Shown piece by piece: positions 44,395-57,437 of a stretch of DNA of 64,000 bases. A program made the position numbers and the translations under genes. Positions within the stretch are counted from its first letter, which is position 1. Each line of letters opens with the position of its first letter. The DNA lies in NCBI GenBank assembly GCA_039000515.1, contig JBCFYV010011135.1, forward strand, positions 19,804,927 through 19,868,926. Reading direction: 5' to 3'. This stretch comes from Timema cristinae (lineage: Eukaryota; Arthropoda; Insecta; Phasmatodea; Timematidae). The notes below the pieces were generated by a model, which had not been told where the DNA came from, did no database searches, and was given only the letters and a program-made list of their open reading frames with translations.

Positions 44395-44695
44395 ACACGT
44401 ACTGTCTGTGTTGAAAACGGCCAGTCCTAAATTGCGCAAAGCTATTCTTAAAGTCGTAGACCCGGATGTTATAACAACACTCGGCGAATGTGCTCTAAAC
44501 ACATTAAACAATAATATTAAAATTAGTAAAAGAGATAAGGGAAAATAATAAAGTATAAAAATTGTATGCGTAAATTGGCTAGCAGCGGTGTTTCGTTGAA
44601 GAGAAAAAGAAAATATAGTCGTTCAATCGGGCGGCTTCTTGAGCATCATACTACCCGCTATTCTTTCAGCTCTCGTAGGCGCGTTGGTTAAATAA
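44372..44695 (+). pseudogene. Small hydrophobic-tail protein, copy 2, frameshifted
   Basis: A missing T near 44546 brings TAA into frame, and an extra A lies near 44610. Otherwise identical to 20938-21261. Confidence 0.65.
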
Positions 44696-44702
44696 TAATA
44701 AT

Positions 44703-45527
44703 ATGTCACAACTTAAACAGATGCTTCTAGTCCCGCCAGAACTATTTCACAATAAACGCGATGACAATGCCACCATGATTTTGTACGATGAAAAAAATTC
44801 TGAAATCTAGGAAAAAATGGACGATTATCAAAGATTGGCCAGTTTTAGAAAACATCAGCAGCGTTATTTAACAAACAGGGAGAGAGCGAAACAACCAATT
44901 AAAATTCCATCGTGGGCCCCACACTAATAAACGTAGACCAGTTGACCTTGCACGACGAAAAAGAAAACGAACTAGGAGGCAGCCGGCGTTTCCATCTCCA
45001 CGATTCATTTCAGACGAGACCACATATCAAAGCAGTCTATTAGTGTTGTAGACTCGCCAGAGAAGGAGGGGGGGTGGGTGGAGGTGAGTCTTATTTTGTA
45101 CCTAGATCAGAATCTGATGAAATTGAAACAGGTTCTACCAGATTATTTGGTAACATAGCGGGAAAATATTTATCACCTTACGTCCACCGGAGAGTGTCTA
45201 CTGACCCTGTATTTGGAATTAGAAAAGAGGGGATACTTTTAAATAGGCAATTCGAGTTTCACCGTAGACGATAACGATATATACCTGGGTAACACACACT
45301 ATAAAGGCACGCAAGGACTTTGGGAGTTGTTGACCAAAGAAACGTAAATAAAGATATAATTTACAGAGAGTGATTTAAAAAAATATAAAGACATACTAAT
45401 TGCCACGAGGCGCTCATCGACAAAACTTTGATCCTAACGCGAAAATAACGTCCTGTAGAGGATTAAAATATAAAACAATCATTTCTAAACTGTTTCCGCC
45501 AGACCACGCTGGAACACACTGAGATGA
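44703..45527 (+). pseudogene. DUF8207-like gene, copy 2, frameshifted
   Basis: Single-base losses near 44775, 44785, 44905, 45038, 45085 and 45232 fragment the gene that is open at 21269-22102. Confidence 0.7.
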
Positions 45528-46579
45528 GCGCAACGTTAAAAAAAATTATATTACAATCTCCGCGACTTCGGCTTTCTCGAGCGTACCAATCTTAAAAAGT
45601 ATAGTCGGTTGGATAAAATAAAAGTAGACGAATGGTTGACCGGGCAGGATGCGTACACTCTTCACCATGGTTTAAGAAAAAGGTTCCCCCGTAACCGTAC
45701 AGAGTGTCCAATATTGACGATGTGTGGGAGATTGATCTAGTAGATATGAGAGCTTTAAATAAGTACAACCGGGGCGTCAACTATATTCTAAACATTATTG
45801 ATGTATTTTCAAAGTATGCGTGGTCTATACCGCTTAAAACAAAATCGGGCGCAGACATCACCGTGGCTATAAAACAGATTTTTAAAAAAAGGGCGACGCC
45901 CCCTTTCGATTCAGTCGGACAAGGGTAGGGAATTTTTAAATTCTAAATTTAGAACATTTTTTGAAACAAGAGGGCGTTCATTTTTATCATTTGCATAATC
46001 CGGATATAAAGGGGCCGTCGTGGAGCGTTTCATCGCACTCTGAAAACTAAAATGTGGAAATATTTCACCGCATTCAACACTCACAACTACGTCGATGTGT
46101 TGGACAAGCTAGTTCAAAATTATAACGCTAGTGTTCATTCGACTATGGGGAATGGCTCCGGCTTCGGTCAAACCTATTCACGTACTTAAAATATTATTGC
46201 GCCTGCAAAAGCGGTGGGCCTAAAATTAAATTGGAAAAATTTTGTTCAAGGCGGGCGATCATGTGCGCATAAGTAAAGAAAAAATGATTTTTGACAAAGG
46301 ATACGAGGCTAATTTTACACGAGAAATATTTAGCATAGTTAAAGTAATTCCTAGACTTCCCAACCGGTCTATTCGTTACAGGATCTCCGCGGGCGCCTAT
46401 TGAGGGACATTTTTATAACTACGAACTAGTTCGCGTGCGTTCGTCCTACAATTTTTCAAATAGATAAAATAGTACAGAGTAAGCGAATTAAGGGCATTCA
46501 ACATCATCTGGTCAAGTGGAAAGGATACGACAGTTCTTTCAACAGCTGGGTACCTGCGTCTAACATTAAACAAATATGA
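45524..46579 (+). pseudogene. INT: Integrase, copy 2, frameshifted elsewhere
   Basis: Has the five-C run near 45898-45902 that is one C short in copy 1, but carries extra or lost bases near 45542, 45562, 45585, 45690, 45890, 46012 and 46145. The chromodomain end is intact. Confidence 0.8.
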
Positions 46580-47502
46580 GTCAGTTTTATGTAGCACTGC
46601 CGTCGGATTCGAGCGCCGAATATTACGAGAATAATTACACTCTCTTACTATACTACAAAATTGGCACAGTCCATACGGCTAGAACACGACCGGTGGGAGG
46701 TGGGACTAGCTGAATTATCCTATCCCGTGGGTTTTGAAACTCTCGAAGATAACATTTTATCCAAAGATAAAGAATTGACGGCAAACTTTCGTAGTGACCC
46801 AAGTGGGGCGTGTTTCGTTTCCTCAACAAGATTTCACCTCCTTTAAGGAGCTTTATAAAAAAATTAAGAGTTCGATAAGTGATAAAGGAGATCTAGAGGT
46901 TTTAATATCCAAATTTCAATGGTACATTCTTCGCGATCAAACAATGTTGACTGAGATTAAAAAACAAAAGGGTGCATGGACTGCCGACAAGTCACCCATA
47001 ACTACACGTTTCAAAAACACAATTTCATTTACGGTGGCGAAAAAAAAATTTAAAATAGAATTTCCTGTTCGTCTCTATGTGGGCATCGGAGACTTAATTA
47101 CAACCATTCGAAACAGACTACCCAACCTAGAGTCACTTAATGCCGTTAATACACACATGAGGGATTTAATGAGCGAGGATATTAAGGGGTGTTTTTGCGA
47201 CCCAATCGTAAACTTCCCGGCTCTGGTTCAATCGAAACGGAACCCGTCTTTGTGTACACAGACATTATAGGACCGCAGTTGCTAGGCGACTCTTATGTAA
47301 GATGGATTAGAATCATACAGTTCCCCTCCGCCACCGCGCATCACGTGTTCTTTCCTATATTCTATTTTCCCGTCGAGAAATGTAATTTTGACTCTATAAG
47401 CATAGGCTTATACACAAAGTTTGGCGAACGAGTGAATTTTCAATCGGGTCCCGTGCCACCGTAGCGGTTTTACATTTTAGAGAGAGAAAACTAGATAAAT
47501 AG
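46576..47502 (+). pseudogene. mCP: Minor capsid protein, copy 2, frameshifted
   Basis: Indels near 46636, 46788, 47188 and 47456 break the gene; the middle section of about 150 codons is open. Confidence 0.75.
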
Positions 47503-47536
47503 ATACGTGACGTAGTAATTTGACTTAGTCTTAACA

Positions 47537-47886
47537 ATGGAGGGAGAGAGAGAAAACATCGGTCCCGTCTATCACGCCAGTTATAAAATGCAACGGGGGA
47601 CGCGGTCTCGGCGCGTTTTGGGCGGATTATTTCGATTTGTCAAACCGTTGTTTATGAGGGGGGCGAAAGCGGTGGGAAAACAAGCGTTACAAACAGGTTC
47701 GCAATTTTGGCCGACATAGCGACACGCGAACCCGGTCAAAAAGTCGGTGACATAGTTAAAAAGCGCGTCACTCAGGCGGTCGAGGGACGTGGCTTAAAAA
47801 GGGTAAAAAAAACGTAAACGACTTCATTCGAAGGTGGGCGCCAGACCAAGAGGAACAAGAGAGCTAAAAAAGATATTTTCGATTAA
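47537..47886 (+). pseudogene. pX-like protein, copy 2, frameshifted
   Basis: Indels near 47600, 47618 and 47703 disrupt the frame open at 24114-24464. Confidence 0.65.
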
Positions 47887-47888
47887 TT

Positions 47889-49174
47889 ATGGAGTGTTCA
47901 AAAACAGAACTCGATCTTTTCGACGAAAAATGCATTCAAACGGTAATTAAAAATAATAAAGTGGTCGAATACAAACCCATCACTTCCGTGGACAATGACG
48001 CTCAGTTGGAGTTTTTTTGCCCCGGGGACGGCGAGTATTTTCGGGACCTCTCTTCGATTAAATTATATCTTCGTATTCAGCTGGTGAGGGGGGACGGGAC
48101 ACCGGTCGCAGGCGACAATAAATCGGCTGCGTCAACAACTTGTTAAATTCATTATTCAGTCAAATCAATATCTCTCTCAACGAAACACCTATTACAACCT
48201 CGACAGACAACTATGCCTACAGGGCTTATTTAGAGACTTTAACTAATTACGGTAGAGACGCCTCCGACACCCACCCTGGTGAATGGTATGTGGTTTTTGG
48301 ATACCCCTGCCGCTAACGGTGAACTCGCCGCATCCACAGAGAACAAAGGCTTCGCCACGAGATTAGACTTGTTAAAACATCCGGTCGACTTGGTGGACGT
48401 TTACACGCCGACATTTTTAATATTTCACATTTGCTGTTGAAAAATGTATCGTTGCGCGTTAAATTAATTCGCAACAAAAGAGAGTTTTATCTGCTCACAG
48501 ACGCGGACAATTTAAACACCGACGTACGGTTACGAATTTTAGACGCCACCCTCTTTGTGAAACACGTGGAAGTGTCGCCGACTATTTCAACTCGCTATAG
48601 AAAAGACACTGTTACGAAAGCCGGCCAATACCACCTCAATCGGTGGACGTCAAGTCTGTGACCGTACCCAAAGGATCCAAGTCTGTGAGTTTAAACAATG
48701 TTTATTCAAGGGGTGATCCCTAAAATTGTTTTATTCACAATGGTGTCAAACGAGGCGTTTGTGGGCAGTTTGAACACGAATCCGTTTCAACTGATTCACA
48801 GAAACCTCGATCGTTTCGTCCTGTATGTAAATGGAATCCAAAAACATTTGCCCATTTTGATAAATTTTGACAACGTCGCCACGTCCACCCTCGCCTATGA
48901 CACATTGTTTTCGGGATTGGGCATACACCATCAGAACAACGGCCATTTAATCACGCGAGACATGTTCAATAAAGGTTACTTTATGTTGGCCTTCGACTTG
49001 ACTCCCGACAGTGCAGGACAGGACTCGCACACCAGCCTTCAGACAGAGGGGAACGTGAGATTTGAGTTACAGTTCAAGACAGACCTTGACACCGCCATAA
49101 CCTGTTTGTTTTACTCTGAGTACGAGGGGACGGTGTCTATAGATTCTAATCGTGAGGTGAAAATTAATTATTAA
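47889..49174 (+). pseudogene. MCP: Major capsid protein, copy 2, frameshifted
   Basis: Breaks near 48120 (lost A), 48274, 48395, 48590, 48625 and 48702. The last 158 codons are open and identical to copy 1. Confidence 0.8.
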
Positions 49175-49178
49175 CACC

Positions 49179-49723
49179 ATGAATTCTCATCAAATAGACA
49201 CACTGCTGCGGGGCAAAAATTTCAATCTATAAAGGGACATTTCCTTCGGACCATTTACCTCAAAATTTCACTCGTCCCGCCTTATTTGTGGTCAATTTAG
49301 ACCCTCACACTAAACCCGGCTCCCATTGGGTGGTTCTATATTTTTCCAAATTTGGGGAGTATTTTGATACATACGCCAGACGACCGAGCTTAGCGATGAC
49401 TAGACTCTTGAAAAAACACTCGACACGATGGAGGTACAACCGCAAACGACTCCAAGGCATAGCCTCCGGTGTTGTGCGGCCACTATTGCTGTCTGTTTGC
49501 CGCTGCCAAGGACGCCGGCTGGAGCCTGAGGAGATTCACAGACCTGTTCTCATCCGTCAACTTGTGTAAGAACGGACCGGCTGGCCGTCACGCTGTTCAA
49601 ACGTCGCTTTGGCCGCTGTCCAAGATGTACTAGCAGGGGTGCCCAGACGTGTGTTCCAGCATTAGATATAAAAGGTATACTAGAGTTTATTTAATCATTT
49701 GTATTCAATTATCTGACATATGA
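49179..49723 (+). pseudogene. PRO: Adenain-like protease, copy 2, frameshifted
   Basis: An extra A near 49220 breaks the N-terminus and an extra T near 49473 breaks the frame just before the catalytic Cys. A third insertion lies near 49575. Confidence 0.78.
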
Positions 49724-50199
49724 ACATCATCATGTCGGCCATCTTTGATTTTTCATTTTTCGTAAACTCGAAAAAGGAGTGGGTGATCACCGAGCTAGCC
49801 ATAGTTTTCATCGACGAGAAACAATCGTCGTGTTATCAATTCAATAAAACCACCGGCTTGTGTTACTCCAAATTGGATGCAATTCTAAAACAAAATTTAG
49901 ATAAAGCCGTCGTGCCTTACGCATATAATAAACAAAAAGGGAATTTCTTGTCCCGTCTCACAGGCCGTACATTCATCCCACTACGTGAGGACTATAAATG
50001 TCCCTTTGTTGATTTGATCAACTCAAATTGTTGGGGGTGTACCGCCCCTTGTCACGACATCACCCCGTGCGCGTTAAAAAATGCAAATGCTTTGGCACGA
50101 TTCGTCAGATTTCACAGCGCCGAGAAATTGTATAAATTTTGTCCAATCACCGACGACGACGACGACCACGATACTAGCTTTAATTGTGACGACTGTTGA
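49720..50199 (+). CDS. Cys-rich unknown protein, copy 2, intact
   Basis: The protein encoded is identical to that at 26297-26776. From here to the right TIR the two assembly copies are almost the same, in line with better polishing away from the contig edge. Confidence 0.6.
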   Translation: MNIIMSAIFDFSFFVNSKKEWVITELAIVFIDEKQSSCYQFNKTTGLCYSKLDAILKQNLDKAVVPYAYNKQKGNFLSRLTGRTFIPLREDYKCPFVDLINSNCWGCTAPCHDITPCALKNANALARFVRFHSAEKLYKFCPITDDDDDHDTSFNCDDC

Positions 50200-50230
50200 T
50201 TACAGATCATCAGTCTAGACGCAGACAGCG

Positions 50231-50779
50231 ATTGAAGACGTGCAGCTGTAATATGGTGCAGGATGAATCACCCTCGTTGCTACCAAGACTTTCTACCTAA
50301 ACGACAAACAGAACAAACACGTGGCGGTGGGTCTCTTCCCTGACCGCAACTTTTACGCTCACGTGATGTTTTCATCGAGTTCTAATCGTCTAATACTCAC
50401 CGTCCCCCAATGGAACTTTCTCGTCAAAGAAATGCCGTTTTGGTCCGAGTGTGTGCAGACGTGTGTAAACTTCGAGTCCACCATGGACGACTTTCTCATT
50501 GTGGTGAAAAAACTTTTCGGCGTGTGGAAATTATGTCTGAGTGATAAAAAAAACATTCAGATCTACCTGTCTACGGACGAAATAAAAACTCTGTACAATC
50601 TTGAAAAATATATCACACGACATGTAAAATATCTAAACCACCCAAATGTATCGACGTTCATAGACAATACGCTCACCTCCAAATCGTTTGTAGACCCGCC
50701 CGATCCTATCCCATATTTTGACTATCTGTCACTCTATGACGATCTTTGTATTTTTATGTATAACAATAATAAATTGTGA
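50231..50779 (+). pseudogene. Unknown C-terminal gene (PC4-like motif), copy 2, start codon lost
   Basis: An inserted T turns ATG into ATTG at 50231 and a base is missing near 50282. The remaining frame is open to the same stop as at 27356. Confidence 0.6.
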
Positions 50780-50919
50780 AAAATGTATATTTTTTTTATA
50801 ATAATTAAATGTGGAAAAACTTGTACTTTTTTTCATTTCTAGTAATATTTTCCTCTCATTTAATTATATATTCGTAGTAAGAGCAATATATAACTTTTTA
50901 GTGTATAATTAATAATTCG

Positions 50920-52066
50920 TACCTCGGCACTTGATATTCATTCAAATCTATGTGACGTCAAATGCATTCCCACATAAAACATGTTCAAATCTATTTATTT
51001 CAATTATTTTATATATATATATATATAAAAACTAAACATTTAAACTGATTACATCACTAAAGTCTGGCGTCACTCACAGACGCAGTCAATATTATTTTAT
51101 AACAGTCTAATGAGACGTCCAGAACGTCACACAGGCTGACCTCACTCACTAAAGCCTGGCGTCACTTACAGACGCAGTCAATATATTTTAATAACAGTGA
51201 CGTAAAACTGGATATAGTCACCCTCTCGGAACGTCACCATACACACACACAGGCTGACCTCACTCACTAAAGCCTGGCGTCACTTACAGACGCAGTCAAT
51301 ATTATTTTAATAACAGTGACGTAAAACTGGATATAGTCACCCTCTCGGAACGTCACCATACACACACACAGGCTGACCTCACTCACTAAAGCCTGGCGTC
51401 ACTTACAGACGCAGTCAATATTATTTTAATAACAGTGACGTAAAACTGGATATAGTCACCCTCTCGGAACGTCACCATACACACACACAGGCTGACCTCA
51501 CTCACTAAAGCCTGGCGTCACTTACAGACGCAGTCAATATTATTTTAATAACAGTGACGTAAAACTGGATATAGTCACCCTCTCGGAACGTCACCATACA
51601 CACACACAGGCTGACCTCACTCACTAAAGCCTGGCGTCACTTACAGACGCAGTCAATATTATTTTAATAACAGTGACGTAAAACTGGATATAGTCACCCT
51701 CTCGGAACGTCACCATACACACACACAGGCTGACCTCACTCACTAAAGCCTGGCGTCACTTACAGACGCAGTCAATATTATTTTAATAACAGTGACGTAA
51801 AACTGGATATAGTCACCCTCTCGGAACGTCACCATACACACACACAGGCTGACCTCACTCACTAAAGCCTGGCGTCACTTACAGACGCAGTCAATATTAT
51901 TTTAATAACAGTGACGTAAAACTGGATATAGTCACCCTCTCGGAACGTCACCATACACACACACAGGCTGACCTCACTCACTAAAGCCTGGCGTCACTTA
52001 CAGACGCAGTCAATATTATTTTAATAACAGTGACGTAAAACTGGATATAGTCACCCTCTTACTACT
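50920..52066. repeat. Right TIR, copy 2, eight 119-bp units
   Basis: Corresponds to 27497-28648 with few differences. Confidence 0.88.
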
Positions 52067-52072
52067 CATTAT
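52067..52072. repeat. Target-site duplication, right, copy 2 (CATTAT)
   Basis: Exactly matches the left duplications at 10981-10986 and 34382-34387. Confidence 0.85.
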
Positions 52073-54970
52073 ATACTGTACAAATAAATATAATTTATAG
52101 TTTACTTTAATTTTAATATTAATTATTAAACTTAAACGGCATATTTACATTTTCATAATCGTAAACATAGATGGGGAGAGTTTCTTAACATTGTGAATTA
52201 AAAAATAATGTAAATGTTTATTCAAAGGTTGTCGCTACCATTTTCTCAGTCATCAAGACATTAGCATATTAAAGCTTTAGTCTTCAGCTTACTTCGGTAT
52301 GAATTTTATCTTTGTATTTTGAATTTAAATAATGAAAACTCATCATAAAAGGGAGAGGCACATTTTTTTTTTCTTAGAATTCCTCATTTTAATTAAACAT
52401 GCTAGATTACGAAACGGTCTTAAAGGACCTTGCTGCATTTCCTCTTTTCTAATAATAGGTTTTTCTTTATTCTGTGCCATTGAGATAGCAAGAAATTTTC
52501 CTTTTCCTGACGTCTAGTTGAAAAGAAAAAAAGGAAAAAAAAAACTAAGATCCAAGGTTTCTTAGGAAATGAAAGTTGCATCATATTAAATAAACTGTTT
52601 TCTTTTCTTTAATATGAAACTTATTTTCGTGTACAGTGTCTTACTAACTGTTCAGGTTATACTATTTTTTACTTTACTACGCTAATGGTTTTAGTGATAA
52701 GGAAGATTATTTTTAAAGGAAGTTTATCCCCTTATTTGTGTGCAGAAAGAACTAGAAACCATAAAAAAAACTTCAATCCAACCGACCAAGATTCGAACTT
52801 GGATCTCCACGTCATCAGCAGTCTTGGATACTGTGAAAATTATGCTTCAGACCGTGCGACCACCGAAGCGTGTTTGTGGATGAATTACTGTAAATAATTT
52901 GCATAGATTCCATTACACTATTGGCTTTATGAAATACGAACCAAAAATACCATCATCAATCAAAAAATATAATAAAAATCCAACTGGAAATAAACAAACA
53001 CTTTCAAAAGATTTGAATACAAAACTAAAAATTGTGTTCATATACTTCATACTCCACCCCATTATATCCCCAACACACTACCTTCACACTGTTTTATCGA
53101 CCCGACGTAGGCGTTAAATAACAGAGCTCGGAACTGCATTCGACTGTTAATCTTTAAACACAAAACAGAATCACGCGATTCTAAAAAGACATTATGTTTG
53201 GCCAGATTACAGCATCAGCTCATTTCGTTATGTTTGCTCCCAACCCGCCTATTTGTTTCTACCGTAATAAAAATAAATTATCTCAAGTTTACTCTACCTT
53301 CATGAGAATACGAGTGGAACGCAGCGACATTAGAGCTCTATATAGAGAGCTCTAAGCACCGTAACTAAATGCTAAGCAACACTCAATAAATCCAAGCTGA
53401 GAATTACTTGTTTTTTATTTCAATACGTTGCACAAAAATTGTTTGGTGCGATTCATGAATTTTCTAGTATGTCTCCTAACAAATATTATTTTACCACTTT
53501 ACCTACTTCGGTGGCCACATAGTCTTAGGCGTCACTTTCGTTTTAGAGTAGACTGCCTATGACGTGATGATAAAGGTTCAAATACTGGTCTGATATACTA
53601 AATAGGATTTTAACACACTTTTATTTAGCGCAAATGTGGGTACTTTTTATCTACATTTAACTTCTCTTATATCTTTCTCACTAGCGTAACTAAAACATGT
53701 TCGTGTAACCTGAACGTAGTGATGAAAAAACAAAACAACCGGTATTAATGAGTAGTAAATATTAAGTTAAATGCATCCGCAGTTGCTTACTTATAAATTT
53801 TAAAGATGGTGGTATATACACAGTACTCTTTATATTTTTAGCATCGTGTCTTACAACACAGTTCCGGCTGTACGCATATATCTAGGCCTGTGAATAACAC
53901 CAATGTGTTTTGGGATGATAAAGTTGAGTTTAGAGAAAGTGTATCCCCATGTGTGTAGAGGGAGAGTGGAAAATCATTTAGGGAAAACCACCCTAAATAC
54001 ACATAACCGGGATCTGAAACCAGATCCATTCGTCAACTGCAGTCTAGTCTATTGTGGGACGAATGCCTTAGACCATGTGCTCATTGAAACATGTTTAATA
54101 TATGTTCAAAAGCTGAGTGGATAATGAGACGAGGCGAGGAAAAAACAAATGTAAAACGAATGCTCATTTCTTTCTCAGATGTGGAAGTCTATCAGAACAA
54201 ATTAGCTTGACATTTTTAACCTTCATTCCCACTTATTGATAATCTGCGTATTTATTAAATTGTATTTATGATCAATTTAGAACAGTCTTATTTAAATTAA
54301 AATATACTTTTTTACTGCTATAGAAGATACTCAATCAATTTTCATACTTAAGTACAATAAGTCGTATGATCTGCAACCACTGTTTTTCCTATAAAATACC
54401 AATTGTTTAAGCCAATTAGATAAAATTTAAATACTATCGGAATTACCTGGAGGAAAATGATTTATTTTCTCCAAGTGTATTATTATCATAACTATACAAT
54501 AGCTCAAGTATTGCAGAAGTAGAAAACCTAACAAAGGTTATAGTGAAACCAACTTAAATACTTTAGGAACGTTAACCACTATTAGTAAAAAAAGAATCTT
54601 AATCTTTAATTGTTTACAGCCACACCACTTACTTTGACTAGATTGAGAAAAATATTTTCTTCGTTGTTTTAGGGGGTATAGGGGGAGGGCGACATCCTTT
54701 TTATAGAATGAATGGATTTTACAAATTTTTTTTCTCTGGTTCGAAAAAAGAATATGGGAACACTTGTTATATACTTACGAGGTTGTTTACAAGCGTTTGT
54801 CTACCCCCTCCCTGCCTCTTTCTTCAACCCAACCAGTCTCTCCATCAGCCTCTGTGGATTCTCAGCTGTCAAAGACAGACCCTCTATCCACAATGTAATC
54901 GAGCGATGTTTTATATACATATATTATATAACAATAGAATCGCATATATATATATATACTGAAAATATAT
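52073..54970. other. Right Polinton flank, second (better) assembly copy
   Basis: Corresponds to 28656-31489 and continues into unique DNA. It holds SINE relics at about 52630-52871 (-), 53500-53730 (+) and 53840-54095 (-). A GC-richer patch near 54680-54910 (CT-rich, CCCCTCCCTGCCTC) has no recognisable gene. Confidence 0.7.
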
Positions 54971-55001
54971 ATATACATAAACAAATGTATTAATTTATAT
55001 A

Positions 55002-55044
<43 letters not shown>

Positions 55045-55240
55045 GCAAAAATAAAAATTATATAAATGTATTGTATAGCATATATAGATTTATTATATAT
55101 GATATATAATTAATACATTTATTTCTGTATTTATTTCGGCAAAGTTTATTTTATTATTTATATAATGACCATACATTTGTATCGGTTTAATATTTGTATT
55201 ATTTATATATATATATATATATATATCTTAAATATATATA
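54940..55240. repeat. TA-rich microsatellites
   Basis: Long (TA)n runs at about 54943-55043 and 55203-55230. The first copy of this region ends in the same AT repeat at the gap, a likely reason for the contig break. Confidence 0.75.
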
Positions 55241-57143
55241 ATACATTAATAATTAAATCGATGATACATTTATTTCTGTACTTATTTCAGTATTATCAAT
55301 GTATTATTTGTTTAGTTAAATAGTTCATTTACTTCTATGCAAAATTTATGATAGTAAATATTTATGAATTATTTATTTTTTGTGCTACGTTTTAGCCAAC
55401 ATTTCATGTGTATTAAACTCAGAATTATTTTTTTTTTGCAATGCCGTCTGTCCACCAGTTAGACTTGCTAAAACTTGGCACCCAGGGTTTTCAAAACGTT
55501 CCTCAGAGGGGTTTTTTGGAATTAAATAATACCCATCCTTAAAATTAAGAGTGGTATGTGTAGTCAGGGCGGTGATATAAAGATTTTTTTTTTCTCTAAA
55601 GTCTCTTTAACAATTTCATCAAAATGTATATCTAGACACTCTTATTAGTACGATTAGTACGATTGAAACGGTGCATTTGATATTTCAACTAAGGTTACTC
55701 CACGGATATTTTGCATGAATAAATTTCCCATTATTGTAATATATCTGCAAATATTATTTAACTTATTTTATTCGACGTGCAAGGCTTTAGAGTGTTCTTA
55801 ACATTTATAAGAATCTACTTTTCACACTCGACCCAAAAATTGTAATAACCTTTTCCTAAGAAAAAAAAATTCTTAAAATATTACTTTGATAAATAGTATT
55901 TAGAGCTAACGAATACTATAAACAATATTAAATTCTCCAAGGATACTTGAAACATAGGTTGAATAAAATTTCTGTTAAATAGATCTAAATATAAATTTTT
56001 TAAATAATTAATTATATATAATATAGTTGTGTGTAAATTTTCAGTAAAGAAATCTTTTCCTTAAAAATATAACAAAATTCTCCTCTTTTTGAAACCCTTA
56101 AATAGAGCTAGAGTTCCCCACCCCCTCCACACCCTATGTTACTCTATAATCTTTTGAGATAAATTAATCTAATATGATTGGTGTGTGGAAGTTATATTTT
56201 ATGTGAGATTATCCTAATTTGTTTCGAGGGAGAGTGGGGAATAATTTAAGCTTAAACACCCACGTGTACATCAGTCCAGGGTTTAAACTTAGGCCTAATC
56301 TTCACAGGCGAACCAGACTAAGTTATATAGTAAAATTTAAGACATAGATATTATCTTAAAAATTAATTATTAATTAAAGTATGGGTTTAAATTGGTTGAT
56401 AATCAAAGTATATTGTGTATAATTGGTATGATTAATCTTTACAGGATGTTAGCATATTTGGCATTACATATTTACATTACAACGTGTACTATAATACGAG
56501 TCAAATAAGATGAGCTAATAACATGACATACTACACTATTGATTGACATTTATTTAATAATGGAAATACAAGTCAAACCATTATAATATTAGCAACTTGT
56601 TTACTAAAGTAGTTAAAATATATTGTGTAAATATGAGTCAAGTGGAAATTAACTAATAGATGATACGATACACTAAGATTGACCAATTATTTGGAGTGAT
56701 AGTAAAAATGGGCCACATATAACATAATGAGCTAAATTTAAAAGGAGATTAAAATGAAGAACAATTTAAAACAACAAATTAAAATATGTTTGAAAAAATT
56801 GATGCGTGTTTTGAATTGAAACCTGTTATTGTTCAAGAAATGTTCAGAAAGTTAACTTTAGTTTTTAACGGTTATCTAATTCTTATCTGGTGCATTTGTC
56901 CATGTAATCCTTTCTTTGTTCCAGTATTGCTGTTAATCACTGGAACGCTATTCTTTCATTAATCATTAATTATTAAGATAATATCTAAGTCTTAACTTTT
57001 ACTATATTCTTCACTCCTTACGAAAGATCCATTTAGAATGTTTTTTAAAATGAAAGCCTAATTAATATTTATGACATTTAGGCTACATGCCTAAAATGTG
57101 CGTCAAAGAATTAGTTAACCAAACAATCTATGCCTAATTCAAT
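55241..57143. other. AT-rich host noncoding DNA
   Basis: No supported gene. A decayed minus-strand SINE body lies near 56200-56330 (GAGGGAGAGTGGGGAATAAT). The rest shows no structure. Confidence 0.5.
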
Positions 57144-57145
57144 TA

Positions 57146-57192
<47 letters not shown>

Positions 57193-57437
57193 TAGCACCA
57201 CGTCTTACTACTGGTTCGGGTTATACGCTTTAAGTACTAATTACGCTAATGGATTAGGAATTGGGAAGGATGAATTAGAGGAAGTGAACCCGCATTTACG
57301 TGGAGGGAGAGTGGAAAACCATTTAGGAAAAACCACCCCCGGTTCACCCGACCGAGATTCGAACCTCGATCTCCCCGTCCTCAGAAGTCGAGCTCAACAC
57401 GACTAGCGCGTTAGCCAACTACGCCATTGAGGCGGGT
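57144..57437 (-). mobile_element. tRNA-derived SINE, family A, full length
   Basis: Minus strand: head ACCCGCCTCAATGGCGTAGT, B box GGTTCGAATCTCGGTCGGGT, body and TAGTAAGACGTGGTGCTAAA tail ending in a long (ATT)n (57144-57191). The Leu-rich open frame across the tail is an artefact of the repeat. Confidence 0.85.

Larger units (their letters stand above)
34388..52066 (+). mobile_element. Maverick/Polinton, copy 2 (17,679 bp), likely the same element
   Basis: Same termini, target site, flanks, gene order and repeat counts as copy 1. Most genes in its left two-thirds are split by indels that look like uncorrected read errors. At the two C runs broken in copy 1 it has the longer run. It should not be counted as an independent insertion. 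Confidence 0.9.
31590..54970. repeat. Second copy of 8200-31489, probably a contig overlap
   Basis: The segment matches the left flank, the entire Polinton and the right flank in order and orientation. Differences are mainly single-base insertions and deletions, concentrated near the left edge and in the left two-thirds of the element; from about 49700 rightward the two copies are nearly identical. This points to an unmerged overlap between two contigs with different polishing. Confidence 0.88.

Noticed and set aside
34388..52066. Copy 2 as an independent, decayed Polinton insertion
   Set aside because: It has the same flanks, target site and repeat counts as copy 1, and indels concentrate near a contig edge; decay after independent insertion would not duplicate the flanks.
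54708..54962. Coding exon in the CT-rich patch
   Set aside because: Frames run into TA microsatellite, and no splice signals or conserved motif are visible.
57146..57406. Leu-rich protein at the SINE
   Set aside because: The frame begins in the (ATT)n tail and runs through SINE sequence.
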